The translations under genes were made by a program, and so were the position numbers. From Choanephora cucurbitarum (lineage: Eukaryota > Mucoromycota > Mucoromycetes > Mucorales > Choanephoraceae), in the NCBI GenBank assembly GCA_025331435.1, contig JAIWNI010000274.1:1-13798 (forward strand): a DNA stretch of 13,798 bases. The letters are read 5' to 3'. Shown piece by piece: positions 10,180 to 13,798 of this stretch. The notes under the pieces are model-generated. The model searched no databases and was not told the origin of the DNA. It worked only from the letters and a program-made list of their open reading frames with translations. Position 1 is the stretch's first letter; every line of letters starts with the position of its first letter.

Positions 10180-10309
10180 ATGACTCACAAAAGTGGGCAT
10201 TTGGATTCTAAATTCCGACCAATCATTTCTGTGACTTACCTCAAACATGTCAGGTCCGCTGATAAGAACAAGTTGATTTAAGAGTTTCTTTTTTTTTGCA
10301 TCTTTAATT
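10180..10309. other. Displaced 3' flank of the mariner-type relic, then spacer
   Basis: Because the LINE interrupted the relic, this sequence is the direct continuation of position 5051. A weak inverted match, CTTTTGTGA-type on the reverse strand at about 10183-10195 and CTTTTTGTGA at 3871-3880, could be the remains of terminal inverted repeats, but it is short and not flanked by a clear TA on both sides. No gene is present. A T9 run precedes the tandem array. Confidence 0.35.
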
Positions 10310-11038
10310 CTGCCTTTTGAAGTTCGCTGGACCAAAAGCCTCATGTTTCTTCTTTGCTTTTAGTCAGCCTTTTAGAGCCATGTTATCGCTCTAGATGTTC
10401 ATTATCGCGGGCGTTCGCCAGGACTACCTGCCTTTTGAAGTTCGTTTGACTAAAAGACTTATTTTCTTTACTTTTGGGCAGCCTTTTAGAGCCATGTTAT
10501 CGCTCTAAATGTTCATTATCGCGGGCGTCCGCCAGGACTACCTGCCTTTTGAAGTTCGCTGGACCAAAAGCCTCATGTTTCTTCTTTGCTTTTAGTCAGC
10601 CTTTTAGAGCCATGTTATCGCTCTAGATGTTCATTATCGCGGGCGTTCGCCAGGACTACCTGCCTTTTGAAGTTCGTTTGACTAAAAGACTTATTTTCTT
10701 TACTTTTGGGCAGCCTTTTAGAGCCATGTTATCGCTCTAAATGTTCATTATCGCGGGCGTCCGCCAGGACTACCTGCCTTTTGAAGTTCGCTGGACCAAA
10801 AGCCTCATGTTTCTTCTTTGCTTTTAGTCAGCCTTTTAGAGCCATGTTATCGCTCTAGATGTTCATTATCGCGGGCGTTCGCCAGGACTACCTGCCTTTT
10901 GAAGTTCGTTTGACTAAAAGACTTATTTTCTTTACTTTTGGGCAGCCTTTTAGAGCCATGTTATCGCTCTAAATGTTCATTATCGCGGGCGTCCGCCAGG
11001 ACTACCTGCCTTTTGAAGTTCGCTGGACCAAAAGCCTC
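10310..11038. repeat. Tandem array of three identical 232-bp dimeric units plus a 33-bp partial copy
   Basis: Monomer A (118 bp) begins at 10310, 10542 and 10774; monomer B (114 bp) begins at 10428, 10660 and 10892; a truncated A occupies 11006-11038. All A copies appear identical to each other, as do all B copies. A and B share a nearly constant 62-bp right half (two substitutions) and a more divergent left half (indels and many changes). The 232-bp period is not a multiple of three and all frames close, so it is not a protein repeat. Each monomer contains potential hairpins: TTTAGAGC with GCTCTAAA around a 9-nt loop, GGCG with CGCC, and CTTTTG with YAAAAG. No ribozyme, tRNA or polymerase III box motif was recognised. 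Function is unknown. Confidence 0.95.
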
Positions 11039-11829
11039 TACTTTTGAAATGTCATATTTTACGGATATTACAAGGTAAATAATTGTGAATAGGAGTAACC
11101 ACAATGCCAAACTCATTTGAAGATGTTTTTTTTTTTTGCCCTTCTCATGTTGGGGGGAAAACAACAACTGAGCAGCTTTCAACCTTTGCTAGAACAACGA
11201 CAAAATATAGAGACGCATGCATTTGCTCGTATTAGTGCTACTGGCTTTACCAAACAATAGTCCCGATTTCTTGTTTGAACCCATCTATTCAATCTCCTCA
11301 AGAACGCGCACATCCAATGCAGCACCAATATCTTAATATTGACATTAGTGAACAGTCATTCCCTAACCAACAAATACATAGTACATCTAGCAGTACAGCT
11401 TTGCTACGCTTAACTGCAACGTTCCTCTCTGCGGACTCTCCAAGGGCCTTTCCGGTTGAAAGCCAAATCAATTTTAATCGATTGTACTTTATCAAAACAT
11501 ATGATTTCTATTGATTTGCAACAGAGCATTAATGAGAAACTTGTGACTCATAGTTAAATACCCTGTCGAGTTCAAAAAAAAAACTGAAGATATTGTTTAC
11601 AATAAAAACCCCCTTCAATTTACAAGCACTCCAGTATCTACACAGTGATCATAATTTGGAAAGGTTCGAACCAATGGCTTGTTGTTTTTCTGGTGATATT
11701 ATTGGTACTGTGGAGCTATGAACTGAGCATAAAAGCTCAAATGATTGTTAGATATTGGACGACTTTGATATATAAAGAAATTCATATGTGACCTAGTTCT
11801 TTGTATTTCGTTTTAAGGATCACCATGTC
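11039..11829. other. Intergenic stretch without a supportable gene
   Basis: AT-rich sequence. A plus-strand open frame of 79 codons (11275-11514) has no motif, a composition like its surroundings and an overlapping open frame on the other strand, so it is not called. Homopolymer runs occur near 11126 and 11573. No RNA gene or repeat stands out. Confidence 0.5.
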
Positions 11830-11945
11830 AAATGGGATGTGTCTGGTGCGCACCGCATATCCAAAACGGATGTGTATTTAGGTCCCATTCATAGCTGAAT
11901 CCTTGTATGGCACACATCCAAAATGTGTACCAGACATGTTTTTTC
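11830..11945. repeat. Small palindromic element, MITE-like
   Basis: TGTCTGGTGCGCA on the left (from about 11840) is matched on the reverse strand by TGTCTGGTACACA near 11929-11941, and GGATGTGT occurs in the same relation just inside each. The left arm also contains a perfect 10-bp palindrome GGTGCGCACC (11845-11854) and a short hairpin of CATATCC with GGATGTG. The interior is about 45 bp. No coding capacity is seen. The ends and any target duplication could not be fixed. Confidence 0.45.
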
Positions 11946-13798
11946 ACCGTGTTAAGCTTTTTGAATAACAAAGGGATAATGGCAACGAATAGACTTGATG
12001 AATTCTGTAGTATATGAATGAACATGTTTCTCGAAGCCTTTCTAGAACGATGACGTACTTCTTTTGTTTAATAGCCATATTGAGCTTCTTTAGATTGAGC
12101 GTCATTTAGAACTTAAGTATGCTTATTGGGTGCATAGGGTCGAATAGGGCTTGTTTATTATAATAAAATGTAGATCCTTACATATTCCATATTTGGACGC
12201 TTCTTTAGGGTACTATGGATACTAGCTTTCGTTCTACTAGCTAGGATTATGCTTTAGGTTCTTCCAAATTGGATAATACACTGGTGATCCAGATGCGCCT
12301 TTTGATTGGCCCTTGAGAGCAATATCTAGATGGACGGTAGACCTTTTCAAGATGGATTTAGCTTTTAGAGAGCCTTCTACTGCTTGACAGCTCCAAAGCT
12401 TGAATTAATTTTGTTTTGAAAACCTAGCTGGATCTTTTTTCTTGGCTTGGTCAACTTCTATCTTTTTTCTCTTCAAGCCTATAGACCAGACGATGCACAT
12501 GAAGCAGTAGAACAAGTCATCAAAAGAGCAGACAGTCAACACAATAAGCGATATAGAAAGAGGAACACTAGATAGACAGTCTATTTGAAACAAAAGAATA
12601 AAGATGAGACTTGAATCACTTTTAGAAAAAAAAAGTTGGAATCGTCCTCATTGACGCGTCTTTGTTACCAATCATGAGTGCATCCTGTTCTTGAAGCAAG
12701 TGATTCAACTTGAACTTGATTGAAAATACAACCGAAGAAAGAGATACGCAAAATGGAATATAGTTCACAGCTTCTAGGTCAGACTTGTCACCTTTCTCGA
12801 CGATGCACGGAGGAGTCTGAGGCTTCACCCCCGATTGAGTCATCACATGCGTTCATCAGTTTGCCAAAGTACCTTACAACCGAGTAGCAGAGTCAAGTTG
12901 CAATACAAGTTTGTTATATGGATAAAAAAAAAGACGATACCAGTGTTACAAGAGTCAATAGCGGGTAAGAATGTGACATTAAAGCAGGTCATCTACTGAT
13001 GAGTACATCAGGGTAGGCAGTAAGATTATAGGCTTGTAGATATGGAGATGTGGTGACAGTCAGAAAGAAAAAGCAATCAAGATTACTAAAGCTACGAAAG
13101 ATTGAATTCAACCGAGTCGATTAGGCATTATTCAATTTGAATCACACAATATAAGGCATGATGGGATTCAAGAGACGATGTAAGTAAACCGGAAGCATAA
13201 ACCAGAATGAAGAGTGACTAAAGAACTGGAAGGCCCACAGAAACAAAATGAATTAGCCAACTGATGGTGCAACAGATGAAGAAACTGGATAGGATAAGGG
13301 TATATGATGGGCCAGCAGAGACAAGCAACAAGAAGTGGGATCGATTAGAAGGAACCCAAGACACAGATTTGCTACAAAGATTGGAATGCAGATAGAAAGT
13401 TAGATCAAGTAACATGACAATGAAAGGATATCATGAGAATGACAGTATCTACGAAAAAGACTTGGCATCAGAAGTATATAACGTAGGTAACATTAGAGAA
13501 GAGTACTATTGAACGTCATGATCATTGAAAGAGTAAACAGTACAGTGTGAATATCAAAATAATAGCTGAGAAGCTTGTCTTGATTCAAGAAATAGAAGCA
13601 AGATAATGTGTACGTGTTGTTGAGAGACAACAAAGTCTTCAGGATGCTACAATCTGAAAAGCAAGTTAAACATATGTAGAGAGATAACTATTGCTTTAAA
13701 ATAAAGCTTGAAAAAAATAGCCAGTATTTAGTATAGTCTGAGCAGTGATGGGATGAAAAACTGGCTATCCATCAATGAAGAGATGATGATAATTGACA
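11946..13798. other. Long stretch without a supportable gene
   Basis: I find no gene, RNA gene or transposon with recognisable motifs. The plus strand from about 12900 onward is purine-rich and has no open frame of 60 codons or more. Minus-strand frames at 12405-12593, 12622-12846 and 13218-13415 lack motifs and do not join across convincing splice sites. A short plus-strand island (about 12287-12393) reads like protein for about 35 codons between stops but cannot be extended. The region may hold heavily eroded transposon sequence. Confidence 0.45.

Noticed and set aside
10310..11038. Self-cleaving ribozyme repeats (hammerhead-type)
   Set aside because: Neither strand shows CUGAnGA plus GAAA in the required order, and I could not match twister, pistol or hatchet cores by eye.
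10961..11182. 73-codon minus-strand frame running into the tandem array
   Set aside because: The frame is not maintained in the 232-bp repeats (period not divisible by three) and it has no motif.
11275..11514. 79-codon plus-strand open frame
   Set aside because: No recognisable motif; an overlapping minus-strand frame is equally open, so there is no coding evidence.
12287..12393. Short protein-like island, plus strand, about 35 codons between stops
   Set aside because: It reads plausibly (FDWPLRAISRWTVDLFK) but has no start, no splice continuation and no family I can name.
12622..12846. Possible copia-type reverse transcriptase fragment on the minus strand
   Set aside because: A TPP...EKGD...VNY pattern vaguely recalls the copia polymerase tail, but the diagnostic YR-x-x-VGSL and TRPD motifs are absent.

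Overview
The window looks like a transposon-rich, AT-rich stretch of an early-diverging fungus, most likely Mucoromycota/Mucorales. That placement is inferred from very short GT-AG introns (52-114 nt) with a yeast-like TACTAAC branch site, an L1-type LINE with a gag-like ORF1, and a Tc1/mariner-type (IS630 superfamily) transposase relic. No sequence search was possible, so genus and species are not claimed.

Layout. At 1-250 lies a long AAT microsatellite followed by a 10-bp tandem repeat. At 255-2166 on the minus strand is a cellular-type gene that is only visible after splicing. Nine exons join in frame into a 461-residue protein whose C-terminal half carries a D-(x14)-E-x-K signature resembling PD-(D/E)XK nucleases. 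At 2240-3960 there is no recognisable gene, but there is a large imperfect foldback (2811-3180) and a GA microsatellite. At 3990-5029 on the plus strand is a decayed Tc1/mariner-type transposase. Inserted 22 nt after its stop codon is an essentially full-length 5.1-kb LINE (5052-10166, minus strand), flanked by a 13-bp target-site duplication with one mismatch. The LINE has ORF1 (two CCHC knuckles) and ORF2 (endonuclease, reverse transcriptase, C-terminal zinc-binding domain), both broken.

At 10310-11038 is a tandem array of three identical 232-bp units. Each unit is itself a dimer of a 118-bp and a 114-bp monomer, and a partial copy follows. Sequence differences between the monomers tend to keep plus-strand hairpins paired. 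From 11039 to the end no gene could be supported; a small palindromic element lies at about 11830-11945.

How the parts relate. The order of events can be read directly: a mariner-type element inserted and decayed, and the LINE later jumped into its 3' end and has since acquired its own stops and frameshifts. The spliced nuclease-like gene is the only apparently intact gene. The dimeric array and the foldback are the least explained structures and the best candidates for something undescribed.
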